This document shows, in pieces, positions 13,870 to 21,989 of a stretch of DNA of 39,329 nt. A program made the position numbers and the translations under genes. The first letter of the stretch is position 1. Every line of letters begins with the position of its first letter. Under the pieces are notes generated by a model. The model was given only the letters and a program-made list of their open reading frames with translations. It was not told the DNA's origin and did not search any database. The DNA is from CBEULR01 sp965544035 (GTDB lineage Bacteria > Bacillota > Desulfotomaculia > Desulfotomaculales > Desulforudaceae): contig CBEULR010000019.1 in NCBI GenBank assembly GCA_965544035.1, positions 1 to 39,329 on the forward strand, in the 5' to 3' direction.

Positions 13870-15063
13870 GTGCAGAAAATGGTTTTAAAGAAACTGTTCA
13901 GCCAAGTCCAGGGAGGCGGATTGGATGTGCAGTATTGGGACGGTACGTGTGAGCATTACGGCGATGGGGAATCCAGCGCGAAGCTCATCATCAACGACGC
14001 GTCAGTGGCCGCCCGGGTTTTCACCGAACCGGAACTGGTTTTTGGTGAATCTTACATGGATGGCCGGGTGGATGTTGAGGGGGATCTGCAGGAAATCGTC
14101 CGGCTGGCGATAGTGAATCAAAATGTTCTGGAAGACAGGCCGGCGCGGGAGAGCCTGGCGATGAAGGCTCTGAAGGCGCTTCCCGGCCGGTTGTCACCCG
14201 GGCGCCAGAAGAAGGATGTGCAGTACCATTACGATATCGGAAATGACTTTTATGCGCTGTGGCTGGACGAAACACTCAGCTATTCCTGTGCCTATTTCAG
14301 GACGCCGGAGGACACGCTGCACCAAGCGCAGCTGAACAAGGTGGACCACATCCTGCGCAAACTGCAGCTCAGCCCGGGCCAGACGCTGCTGGACATCGGG
14401 AGCGGCTGGGGCCGACTGATCATCCAGGCGGCCAAACAGTACGGTGTAAAGGCGATGGGGATCACACTGAGCAGAGAACAGACGGAGATGACCAAGCGGA
14501 GAATTACAGAGGAGGGGCTGGACGGACAGGTTGAGGTGGAATTGATGGATTACCGCGAGCTGTCCGAGAAGGGGCGTACTTTCGACCGGGTGGTCAGCGT
14601 CGGAATGTTTGAACACGTGGGAAAAGAGAATATTCCCGTCTATATGCGGGCCGTGAAGAAGATGCTGAAGCCCGGCGGGCTCTCGATGCTCCACACGATC
14701 ACGCACATGAAGGAGTCCCCGGTGAATTCGTGGATTGAGAAGTACATTTTCCCGGGCGGCTATATTCCCTCGCTGCGTGAGACGATCTGGCAGTTGCCCG
14801 AGCATGGTTTCCATGTGATTGATGTGGAGAGCCTGCGCCTGCACTATGCGCGCACGCTTGAACACTGGGCGCGCAATTATGAAGCGGTGATTGACCGGGT
14901 GCGGGAGAAATTCGGCGAACGCTTCACGCGTATGTGGCGCCTGTACCTTAATTCCTGTGCCGCATCCTTCCGTTACAGCGGGCTTGACGTGCACCAGATT
15001 TTGTTCTCGCGGGGTCTGAACAATGAGTTGGCGATGACCCGTGAACATATTTATGGTCAGTAG
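13870..15063 (+). CDS. cfa: Cyclopropane-fatty-acyl-phospholipid synthase
   Basis: 397 residues. The enzyme adds a methylene group from S-adenosylmethionine to unsaturated acyl chains of membrane lipids. The N-terminal lipid-binding domain is followed by VQYHYDIGNDFYALWLD, the SAM motif LLDIGSGWGRL, VSVGMFEHVG and the C-terminal LEHWARNYE, all typical. GTG 13870 has GGGAGGTGG upstream; an in-frame ATG 153 bases earlier would add an unconserved leader. A foldback repeat starts 2 bases after the stop, and a terminator lies at 15440. Confidence 0.93.
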   Translation: MQKMVLKKLFSQVQGGGLDVQYWDGTCEHYGDGESSAKLIINDASVAARVFTEPELVFGESYMDGRVDVEGDLQEIVRLAIVNQNVLEDRPARESLAMKALKALPGRLSPGRQKKDVQYHYDIGNDFYALWLDETLSYSCAYFRTPEDTLHQAQLNKVDHILRKLQLSPGQTLLDIGSGWGRLIIQAAKQYGVKAMGITLSREQTEMTKRRITEEGLDGQVEVELMDYRELSEKGRTFDRVVSVGMFEHVGKENIPVYMRAVKKMLKPGGLSMLHTITHMKESPVNSWIEKYIFPGGYIPSLRETIWQLPEHGFHVIDVESLRLHYARTLEHWARNYEAVIDRVREKFGERFTRMWRLYLNSCAASFRYSGLDVHQILFSRGLNNELAMTREHIYGQ

Positions 15064-15064
15064 T

Positions 15065-15373
15065 CAGACTCCCAGGTCACCCTGACGGGTGCACCATCAG
15101 AGGGACGAACATGATGGTGTCGTATCATCCGGGTTTACCCCGGTCTCCGCTTAGCGATTCGACCATTTCTAAGCTCGGTTCGGTGTGCGGCAAACCCCTC
15201 CTGCGGATTGTTTGCGGCCGCTATTTCCCAAGGCGGCCGATCCAGGTAGTCGGCCGCGGAGGGAAACTATTGCGGAAGCGCCCGTAAACGTCCTCGTCGG
15301 GGGCCGCACAGTTCTCACCTTCGCTGAGAATGGTGCCCGAATCGCACGAGTCGCCCGGAGGCAAACCCGGATG
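15065..15373 (+). mobile_element. Foldback repeat element, copy 1 (right end missing)
   Basis: It matches the element at 20765-21122: 62 bases identical at 15249-15310 versus 20937-20998, and 47 identical at 15145-15191 versus 20833-20879. Its centre is a perfect stem (GCGGCCGA 15233-15240 with TCGGCCGC 15250-15257). Outer segments pair too: CATCCGGGTTTACC with the imperfect GGCAAACCCGGATG. The left arm starts CAGACTCC; the matching right arm (about 50 bases) is absent, replaced by AT-rich DNA. It carries no transposase. It could be a MITE or a transcribed hairpin. Confidence 0.8.
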
Positions 15374-15439
15374 ACATGCGAATATGAAGATATATTCCTT
15401 GTTCGAAAGTTTCCTTACTTGCAAGCTTGACACTTACGG

Positions 15440-15471
15440 AAAACCCGGCTCTTAACAACGGCCGGGTTTTG
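15440..15471 (+). terminator. Rho-independent terminator
   Basis: AAAACCCGGC (15440-15449) pairs with GCCGGGTTTT (15461-15470) around an 11-base loop, ending in Ts. It probably ends the cfa transcript after the foldback element. Confidence 0.85.
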
Positions 15472-15529
15472 TGTGGGACAAAGGGAGAATTAGTGTGTGG
15501 ACGGGCTTTTGGGCGGTCCTGTATACTGG

Positions 15530-15556
15530 GATCAGATCTGTATTATTGGTCTGATC
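15530..15556 (+). promoter_or_regulatory. Inverted repeat before the ccdA-like gene
   Basis: GATCAGA (15530-15536) and TCTGATC (15550-15556) form a 7-bp inverted repeat just after a -10-like TATACT (about 15522) and 20 bases before the start codon. It could be an operator or a small hairpin over the 5' leader. Confidence 0.35.
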
Positions 15557-15576
15557 AAGGGATTGGAGTTTGGAAG

Positions 15577-16260
15577 TTGGACTTATTGGACATTGTCGCT
15601 TCTCTGGAACAGCCTTCCATCGGCATACTGGCGCTGGTGTTTGCGGGCGGCGTGGTGACCAGCATCAGTCCGTGCACCGTGCCGGCGGCGCTGTTCCTGA
15701 TCGGCTATGTGGGCGGTTACGCCGACAAGGGGAGGGTGCATGGATTTCTCCTGTCGCTGTATTTTGTGCTGGGGCTGGCCCTCACGCTCGCGGTGACTGG
15801 AGCGGTGGCCGGCTGGTTCGGCAGCCTGTTTACGGAGAGCAGCGTATTGAATTACGTTACCGGAGGGCTTCTCGTTTTCCTGGGGGCGCATCTGGCCGGG
15901 ATCATTCGGCTGCCCATGCCTTCGGCGCTGCCGCAGTGGTCGGTTACCGATGGTCTGGGAGCCTTTGTGATGGGCATTCCCTTCGCTTTTGTTTCTTCGC
16001 CATGTACGGCCCCGGTGACGATCGCCATCCTGGCGTGGGTAGCGCTGCAGGGCAAGCCGCTCGAAGGCTTTATGTTGATGCTGGCCTTTGGCCTGGGGCG
16101 CAGCCTGCTGGTCTGGGTTGCCGGGAGTTTTGCCGGCGTGCTGCGGAACTGGCGCCGTCTGGATGTTTGGAGCGGTCAGTTGCAGAGGCTAAGCGGTTAT
16201 GTTTTGCTGTCCCTCGCAGCCTGGGTTTTCTGGAGGGCGGCTATTCTCAACGGCGGGTGA
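15577..16260 (+). CDS. CcdA/DsbD-like cytochrome c biogenesis membrane protein
   Basis: 227 residues with about six membrane segments. The two halves each carry the conserved intramembrane Cys: TSISPCTVPAALF and FVSSPCTAPVTIA. CcdA-type proteins pass electrons from cytosolic thioredoxin to extracytoplasmic thiols, for cytochrome c maturation or spore-coat/envelope redox. TTG 15577 was picked for GGAG 8 bases upstream and because it places the first membrane helix near the N terminus; longer in-frame versions run into the upstream terminator. It is a single-gene unit with a terminator after it. The thioredoxins at 12752-13565 could be electron donors. Confidence 0.85.
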   Translation: MDLLDIVASLEQPSIGILALVFAGGVVTSISPCTVPAALFLIGYVGGYADKGRVHGFLLSLYFVLGLALTLAVTGAVAGWFGSLFTESSVLNYVTGGLLVFLGAHLAGIIRLPMPSALPQWSVTDGLGAFVMGIPFAFVSSPCTAPVTIAILAWVALQGKPLEGFMLMLAFGLGRSLLVWVAGSFAGVLRNWRRLDVWSGQLQRLSGYVLLSLAAWVFWRAAILNGG

Positions 16261-16307
16261 TAAGCGCGGTTTGCGAAAGGCCTGGTCAGGCCCATCAAAA
16301 CAATCCT

Positions 16308-16350
16308 AACCCCTCCGGGTTCTTCCTACGGCGGGGTTTTTTGTTTTTCG
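16308..16350 (+). terminator. Rho-independent terminator after the ccdA-like gene
   Basis: AACCCC-T-CCG (from 16308) pairs with CGG-C-GGGGTT and continues into a run of six Ts and then GTTTTT. A TATAAT at 16360-16365 just downstream may be the -10 of the his operon, though its -35 is unclear. Confidence 0.85.
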
Positions 16351-16407
16351 AGAAAGTATTATAATCTTACTATTATGCGAAATTAAACCGGGCTCTGGTC
16401 GGAAAGG

Positions 16408-17718
16408 ATGTTCAAAGCATTGATCAGGACGATTGAAGCGGGAAATCCGGAATTGGTCAAGTTGTTCAAACGTGTTTTTGCGGCCCCGGATGACATTGCC
16501 TTTCAGGTCGACGAGATTGTCTCGGCCGTGCGGGAACGCGGGGATGAGGCGTTGTGTGAGTTTACCGCGCGCTTCGACCGGGTGGATCTTAAGCCGGGGG
16601 ACCTTCGGGTAACCGCCGAGGAGATCAAGGCCGCTTACCGGATGGTGGGTGAGGAGTTTCTGGCCGCCATCCGGCTGGCCAAGAGCCGGATCTATGAATT
16701 CCACCGCAAACAGGTGCCGCCGTCCTGGCTTGACGCCGAGGACGGGGGTTATCTGGGTCAGGTCGTCCGCCCGATTGAGCGGGTGGGGATTTATGTACCG
16801 GGGGGAACGGCCACCTATCCTTCATCGGTGCTGATGAACGGCGTGCCGGCTTCGGTAGCCGGGGTGAAGGAAATAGTGATGGTCACGCCGCCGGCGGAGG
16901 GCGGGGCGGTCAGTCCGTACACACTGGTGGCGGCGGCAGAGGCCGGGATCTCCGAAATCTACCGGGTCGGCGGGGCGCAGGCGATTGCGGCGCTGGCTTT
17001 CGGCACCGACTCGATCCGCAAGGTGGACAAGATCACCGGGCCGGGCAATATCTACGTGACGCTGGCCAAGCAGCAGGTCTTCGGCCAGGTGGATATCGAT
17101 ATGCTGGCCGGGCCGTCCGAGGTGCTGATCATCGCCGACGGCGGGGCCAACCCGGCGTACATCGCGGCCGACATGCTTTCGCAGGCCGAGCATGATATCC
17201 GGGCCCAGGCCGTGCTTCTGACGCCAAGCTGGGAACTGGCCGGGTGGGTGCGGGATGAGGTGCAGCGCCAGCTGGAACAGCTTGACCGGCGCGAGTTCCT
17301 TAACCGGTCTCTGGAGCAGGGGACGCTGATTGTGATTACCAGGGACCTGGACGAGGCGGTGGCCCTGGCCAACCGCTATGCCCCGGAGCACCTGGAGTTG
17401 ATGATGGCCGACCCGTTTGAGTGGCTGGGCCGGATCAAGAATGCCGGGACGGTGTTTCTGGGCCCCTACGCCCCGGTGTCCCTGGGTGATTACGTCGCCG
17501 GGCCGAATCACGTGTTGCCCACCGGGGGGACGGCCCGGTTTTTCTCGGCACTCGGGGTGGATGCGTTTATCAAGAGGATCAACGTGGTCTCCTGTTACCG
17601 GCGCGGGATCGAAAGAATAGGACCGGCGGCCGTGCATCTGGCCGAAGTGGAGGGCCTGACCGCCCACGCGCGAGCGATTCAACTGCGTCTGGAAGAGGAG
17701 GACGACGATGGAAAATAG
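16408..17718 (+). CDS. hisD: Histidinol dehydrogenase
   Basis: 436 residues. It oxidises L-histidinol to histidine in two NAD-dependent steps and binds zinc. Seen in order: RPIERVGIYVPGGTA, the NAD-site KITGPGNIYVTLAKQ, the zinc/catalytic QAEHD and APEHLELMM, and GPNHVLPTGGTARF. ATG 16408 is directly preceded by GGAAAGG (short spacing); TTG 16420 is an alternative. It begins the his gene run; hisG and hisZ, often found ahead of hisD, are not in this window. hisC overlaps its end by 11 bases. Confidence 0.96.
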   Translation: MFKALIRTIEAGNPELVKLFKRVFAAPDDIAFQVDEIVSAVRERGDEALCEFTARFDRVDLKPGDLRVTAEEIKAAYRMVGEEFLAAIRLAKSRIYEFHRKQVPPSWLDAEDGGYLGQVVRPIERVGIYVPGGTATYPSSVLMNGVPASVAGVKEIVMVTPPAEGGAVSPYTLVAAAEAGISEIYRVGGAQAIAALAFGTDSIRKVDKITGPGNIYVTLAKQQVFGQVDIDMLAGPSEVLIIADGGANPAYIAADMLSQAEHDIRAQAVLLTPSWELAGWVRDEVQRQLEQLDRREFLNRSLEQGTLIVITRDLDEAVALANRYAPEHLELMMADPFEWLGRIKNAGTVFLGPYAPVSLGDYVAGPNHVLPTGGTARFFSALGVDAFIKRINVVSCYRRGIERIGPAAVHLAEVEGLTAHARAIQLRLEEEDDDGK

Positions 17719-18790
17719 GCTTCTGGCGCGGATGCGCCCTGCACTGCGGGATCTGGAGCCGTACCGGGTGGAAGCGCATTCGGACGTGATCAAGCTGGAT
17801 GCCAACGAGAACCCGTACGATTTCCCGCCCGATGTCCTGCAGGACATCCTGAGACGGGTGGACGGGCAGACCTTCACGCGCTACCCCGATGCCGACGCGC
17901 AGGTGCTGCGCGAGGCGATCGGGGAATACACCGGCTTTAGTGCGGAGCACATCTCTGTCGGCAACGGGTCGGACGAGCTGATTTTGAACCTGATGCTCAC
18001 CTTTGCCGTGGGCGGCCGGGTATTGATCCCCGTACCCACATTCGGCATGTACCGGATTCACACGGTGATCGCCGGGGGAACGCCCGTACTGGTCGGCCGT
18101 GAGCCCGATTTTTCGGTTGATGCCGAGCGCCTGCTGCAAGCTGCCAATGAGAACGCGGCGCAGGTGATTGTCCTCTGTTCGCCGAATAATCCTACAGGGA
18201 ACACTACGCCGCTGGAGACGGTGGAGCGGGTCACAGCCGGATTCGACGGCATTGTGGTGCTGGACGAGGCCTATTATGAGTTTTGCGGCCGGACGGCCTT
18301 ATCACTGGTGAACAAGTATGCCAATCTGGCGGTGCTGCGCACCTTTTCCAAGGCCTTCGGGCTGGCCGGCCTGCGGGTGGGTTATATGGTGGCGCAGCCG
18401 GAGCTGATCCGGGCGGTGTGGCGGGTGAAACAGCCGTTCAACGTGGACGTCTTCTCTCAGTCGGCGGCGGCGGCCGTGCTTGAAAACAGACACCTGTTCC
18501 AGGCACAGGTTGAGAAACTGAAGCGGGACGGTGCGGCGTTGTACGACCGGATGCGCGCACTCTCAGGGATCGAGGTTTTTCCGACGGAGGCCAACTTCAT
18601 CCTGTTTCGCACGCCGCTGGAAGCACGGGAGGTATACACGGCGCTCTTGGCGCAGGGAGTGCTCATCCGGGACCTCGGCGGCCCGAGGCTGGAACGCTGT
18701 CTCCGGGTGTCGTTCGGCCGGCCCGAGGAGAATGCGCGGTTTCTCGATTCATTGGAGAGAGTAGTGTCCGGCAATTACGGGAGGTGCTGA
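17708..18790 (+). CDS. hisC: Histidinol-phosphate aminotransferase
   Basis: 360-residue PLP enzyme, fold type I, that converts imidazole-acetol phosphate to histidinol phosphate. Visible: KLDANENPYDFPP at the N terminus, CSPNNPTGNTTP, the PLP-contacting VVLDEAYYEF, and the Schiff-base Lys in RTFSKAFGLAGLRVGY. A Shine-Dalgarno GAGGAGG lies inside the end of hisD. It overlaps hisD by 11 bases and is followed 4 bases later by hisB, so the three are co-translated. Confidence 0.95.
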   Translation: MENRLLARMRPALRDLEPYRVEAHSDVIKLDANENPYDFPPDVLQDILRRVDGQTFTRYPDADAQVLREAIGEYTGFSAEHISVGNGSDELILNLMLTFAVGGRVLIPVPTFGMYRIHTVIAGGTPVLVGREPDFSVDAERLLQAANENAAQVIVLCSPNNPTGNTTPLETVERVTAGFDGIVVLDEAYYEFCGRTALSLVNKYANLAVLRTFSKAFGLAGLRVGYMVAQPELIRAVWRVKQPFNVDVFSQSAAAAVLENRHLFQAQVEKLKRDGAALYDRMRALSGIEVFPTEANFILFRTPLEAREVYTALLAQGVLIRDLGGPRLERCLRVSFGRPEENARFLDSLERVVSGNYGRC

Positions 18791-18794
18791 TGTA

Positions 18795-19379
18795 ATGCGT
18801 AAAGCGGAAATCCAGAGAACGACCGGGGAAACGGACATCAGGCTGGTCCTGGATGTGGACGGTATCGGTGAGTGCCGTACGGAGACGGGGGTGCCCTTTT
18901 TGGAACATATGCTGGCCCTTGCGGCCAAGTTCAGCGGTTTTGACCTGGTCGTTTCCGCCCGGGGAGACCTGGAAGTTGACAACCACCATACCGTCGAGGA
19001 TATCGGCATCTGCCTGGGTGAAGCACTTGTGGAGGCGCTTGGGGACAAGACCGGGATAAACCGCTTTGGTCACGCCGTTGTACCAATGGACGATGCTTTG
19101 GTTTTGGTGGCGGTCGATCTCAGCGGCCGCGGGTACCTGGTTTTCGACGGTGAGCTTCCGGCCGAACGCCTGGGGACCTTTGAGACCGAGCTGGTGCCGG
19201 AGTTCCTGCGTGCGCTGGCGATCAACGGGCGCTTCAACCTGCATGTGCGGATCATGGCCGGTAAGAATACCCACCACATAGTGGAGGCCGTATTCAAGGC
19301 TCTGGGACGAGCGCTCGGTGACGCTGTTGCGGTCAGGCCGGGAAAAGGGATTCCATCTACAAAAGGAGTTATTAATTAG
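18795..19379 (+). CDS. hisB: Imidazoleglycerol-phosphate dehydratase
   Basis: 194 residues, the stand-alone HisB dehydratase without the phosphatase domain found in enterobacteria. The manganese-binding His motifs DNHHTVEDIG and GKNTHHIVEA are both present, with FLEHMLALAAKFSGFDL between N-terminal strands. GGGAGGTG lies 8 bases before ATG 18795. A 38-base gap separates it from hisH. Confidence 0.96.
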   Translation: MRKAEIQRTTGETDIRLVLDVDGIGECRTETGVPFLEHMLALAAKFSGFDLVVSARGDLEVDNHHTVEDIGICLGEALVEALGDKTGINRFGHAVVPMDDALVLVAVDLSGRGYLVFDGELPAERLGTFETELVPEFLRALAINGRFNLHVRIMAGKNTHHIVEAVFKALGRALGDAVAVRPGKGIPSTKGVIN

Positions 19380-19417
19380 TGGTCGGTAGGGTTTGAAGTT
19401 TTGGTTGTGCGGGACGG

Positions 19418-20041
19418 GTGAATGGCGTATTGATAGCGATCATCGATTATGGAATGGGCAATCTGCGCAGTGTACAAAAGGGGTTTGAGACCGTCGGCCG
19501 GGAGGCCGTGGTCACGGACAAACCGGAGGCTGTGGACCGGGCGGCGGGGGTGGTGCTGCCTGGCGTCGGCGCTTTTGCGGACGCGATGCGAAACCTGCGG
19601 GAGACACGGATGGATGAGGCCATCCACCGTGCAGTGGGGGCCGGCAAGCCTTTCCTGGGGATCTGTTTAGGTCTGCAGCTGCTCTTTGATTACAGCGAAG
19701 AATTCGGACCGACGAAAGGGCTTGGAGTATTCCCGGGTGCGGTGCGCCGGCTGCCTCACGGGTTGAAGGTACCGCATATGGGGTGGAATGAGATCATCAT
19801 CCGGCGTCGGGTTTCGCTTTTGGACGGCATACCGGAGGATGCCCGTTTTTATTTTGTGCACTCATATTGTGTTGATCCTGCCGACCCGGATGTGGTGGTG
19901 GCCCAAACCGAATACGGGATCCGGTTTGCCTCCATCGTGGGGCGGGGGAACGTATTCGGGATCCAGTTTCACCCGGAGAAGAGCAGCCGGATGGGGCTGC
20001 GGATCCTAGAGAATTTTGGGAAGTTGGTGGCGAACGGATGA
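19418..20041 (+). CDS. hisH: Imidazole glycerol phosphate synthase, glutaminase subunit
   Basis: 207-residue class I glutamine amidotransferase that supplies ammonia to HisF. The nucleophile Cys is in LGICLGLQLLFD; the His and Glu of the triad are in IQFHPEKSS. The N terminus IAIIDYGMGNLRSV is standard. GTG 19418 gives a 4-residue extension before that motif; TTG 19430 is a possible alternative. Its TGA overlaps the hisA ATG (ATGA). Its partner hisF is separated from it by hisA and a foldback element. Confidence 0.95.
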   Translation: MNGVLIAIIDYGMGNLRSVQKGFETVGREAVVTDKPEAVDRAAGVVLPGVGAFADAMRNLRETRMDEAIHRAVGAGKPFLGICLGLQLLFDYSEEFGPTKGLGVFPGAVRRLPHGLKVPHMGWNEIIIRRRVSLLDGIPEDARFYFVHSYCVDPADPDVVVAQTEYGIRFASIVGRGNVFGIQFHPEKSSRMGLRILENFGKLVANG

Positions 20042-20754
20042 TGATTATTCCGGCGATCGACCTGCGGCAGGGCCGGTGTGTGCGCCTGTTTCAGGGGCGA
20101 GCCGATATGGAGACGGTCTACAGTGAAGATCCGCCGGCGATGGCCAAAACCTGGGAAGCCCAGGGCGCGGAGATGTTGCATGTCGTAGATCTGGACGGCG
20201 CTTTCGGCGGCTCCCCTCAGAATGACGCCGTGGTGCGGGCAATCACCTCGGCTGTCCGCATTCCGGTACAGCTGGGAGGAGGCATACGAAACTTGGAGAC
20301 GGCGGAGAAGTATCTGGCGGCCGGTGTAAGCCGTGTGGTGCTGGGCACAGCCGCCGTTACTGATCCTGATTTTCTGCGCCGGGCGGTAGAGGAGTTCGGC
20401 GAACGGATAGTGCTCGGGTTGGACTGCCGGGACGGGAAGGTCTGTGTGCGGGGCTGGGAGGAAACGGCCGCCCGCGACGGTCTTGAGTTCCTGAAGGAAG
20501 CCGAGAGGATGGGAGTGCGGCGGGTGGTCTTTACCGATATCAGGAGGGACGGGACGCTCGAGGGCCCGAACTTCGAGGCCACTGAGCAGGTCTGCCGTCA
20601 TACCAGTCTGAAGGTGATCGCGTCGGGCGGTGTGTCGAGCCTGGAAGACCTGCGCCGGTTGAAAGAGCTGGAACCGATCGGGGTCGAGGCGGTGATAGTG
20701 GGCAAGGCGCTTTATGCAGGCAGCTTCACGCTGCCCGAGGCGCTTACGGTGTAA
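20038..20754 (+). CDS. hisA: ProFAR isomerase
   Basis: 238-residue TIM barrel that isomerises ProFAR to PRFAR. The two phosphate-binding half-barrel motifs are visible: QLGGGIRNLE in the first half and VIASGGVSSLEDL in the second. Catalytic Asp residues are at PAIDLRQGRCVRLFQG and FTDIRRDGTLEGPN. ATG 20038 overlaps the hisH stop; ATG 20041 is next in frame. A foldback element begins 10 bases after the stop. Confidence 0.95.
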   Translation: MMIIPAIDLRQGRCVRLFQGRADMETVYSEDPPAMAKTWEAQGAEMLHVVDLDGAFGGSPQNDAVVRAITSAVRIPVQLGGGIRNLETAEKYLAAGVSRVVLGTAAVTDPDFLRRAVEEFGERIVLGLDCRDGKVCVRGWEETAARDGLEFLKEAERMGVRRVVFTDIRRDGTLEGPNFEATEQVCRHTSLKVIASGGVSSLEDLRRLKELEPIGVEAVIVGKALYAGSFTLPEALTV

Positions 20755-20764
20755 CTTGAATGTA

Positions 20765-21122
20765 CAGACTTCTGTGTCACCCTAACACCAGAGGAATGAG
20801 CATCGTGCTGTGCCATCCGGGTTTACCCCGTGCTCCGCTTAGCGATTCGACCATTTCTAAGCTCGGTTCGGTGTGCGGCGGGCCCCTCCTGCGGATTGTT
20901 TACGGCCGCTGTTTTTCAAGGCGGCCGATCCAGGCGGTCGGCCGCGGAGGGAAACTATTGCGGAAGCGCCCGTAAACGTCCTCGTCGGGGGCCGCACACC
21001 CCTCACCTTCGCTAAGAATGGTGCCCGAATCGCACAAGTCGCCGGGAGGTAAACCCGGATGGACACGATACCGTTTTTCGTTCCTCTGATGGTGTCTCCC
21101 TTCAGGGTGAAATAGGAGTCTG
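20765..21122 (+). mobile_element. Foldback repeat element, copy 2 (both ends present)
   Basis: A 358-base element that is one long imperfect palindrome. The ends are CAGACT (20765) and AGTCTG (21117-21122), with matching TCACCCT / AGGGTGA and ACCAGAGGAA / TTCCTCTGATGGT further in. CATCCGGGTTTACC pairs with GGTAAACCCGGATG. The centre is the perfect stem GCGGCCGA (20921-20928) / TCGGCCGC (20938-20945). No transposase and no convincing gene lie inside. It sits between hisA and hisF within the his operon without apparent damage to either, so transcription presumably reads through it. Confidence 0.85.
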
Positions 21123-21149
21123 ATACTTACTCATAAAGGAGTGTTGCCG

Positions 21150-21908
21150 GTGCTGGCCAAACGTATCATTCCTTGCCTTGACGTAAATAAGGGCCGGGTC
21201 GTCAAGGGGGTAAAGTTCGTAAACCTGCGCGATGCGGGCGATCCGGTTGAACTCGCTGCGGCGTACGACCGTGAGGGAGCCGACGAGGTGGTTTTCCTGG
21301 ACATCACGGCTTCGCACGAACACCGGGACATTGTTATCGATATGGTGCGCCGGACGGCCGAAAAGGTGTTTATTCCTTTTGCCGTGGGCGGCGGTATCCG
21401 TACCGTGGAGGATATTCGCCTGATCCTGTCGGCCGGAGCGGACAAGGTTTCGATGAATACGGCCGCCGTGCGGAATCCGGAGCTGATCGCCCAGGCGGCG
21501 GAGAAGTTTGGCAGCCAGTGTGTGGTGGTTGCGATCGACGCCAAACAGGTCGGGCCGGAGCGTTGGGAAGTGTTTGTCGGCGGCGGGCGCACACCGACCG
21601 GGTTGGACTGCCTGGAGTGGGCTCGGCGGGCGGAGGAACTTGGTGCTGGGGAGATTCTGCTGACCAGTATGGACCGTGACGGCACCAAGGACGGCTACGA
21701 TATTCCGCTTACGCGCGCGGTGAGTGACGCTGTGCGCATCCCGGTCATCGCTTCGGGAGGCGTGGGCACGATGGAGCATATCGCGGAGGGTCTGACCGCG
21801 GGCGGGGCCGACGCGGCGCTGGCGGCGTCCATCTTTCATTTCGGGGAGTACTCCATCCGTCAGGTCAAGGAATACCTGGCCGAACGCGGCATTCCGGTTC
21901 GGTTGTAA
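21150..21908 (+). CDS. hisF: Imidazole glycerol phosphate synthase, cyclase subunit
   Basis: 252-residue TIM barrel that, with HisH, makes imidazole glycerol phosphate and AICAR. Standard features: LAKRIIPCLDVNKGRVVKG at the N terminus, VGGGIRTVEDIR and IASGGVGTMEHI as the two phosphate motifs, catalytic Asp residues in CLDV and TSMDRDGTKDGYD. GTG 21150 is preferred over GTG 21141 because AAAGGAG then has proper spacing and the protein starts exactly where the family does. AICAR produced here feeds PurH, encoded at 739. Confidence 0.95.
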   Translation: MLAKRIIPCLDVNKGRVVKGVKFVNLRDAGDPVELAAAYDREGADEVVFLDITASHEHRDIVIDMVRRTAEKVFIPFAVGGGIRTVEDIRLILSAGADKVSMNTAAVRNPELIAQAAEKFGSQCVVVAIDAKQVGPERWEVFVGGGRTPTGLDCLEWARRAEELGAGEILLTSMDRDGTKDGYDIPLTRAVSDAVRIPVIASGGVGTMEHIAEGLTAGGADAALAASIFHFGEYSIRQVKEYLAERGIPVRL

Positions 21909-21989
21909 GCCGATCTGGTGACACCGGGTCCGATGTTTGATAGAGTTATAGTTGGATCGGTTAGATATTAGGGGGCTGGGAGGTAGGAC

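Noticed and set aside
15185..15430. An 81-codon frame inside foldback copy 1 (and a similar one at 20760-20975)
   Set aside because: The frames follow the palindromic DNA, have no SD and differ between copies.
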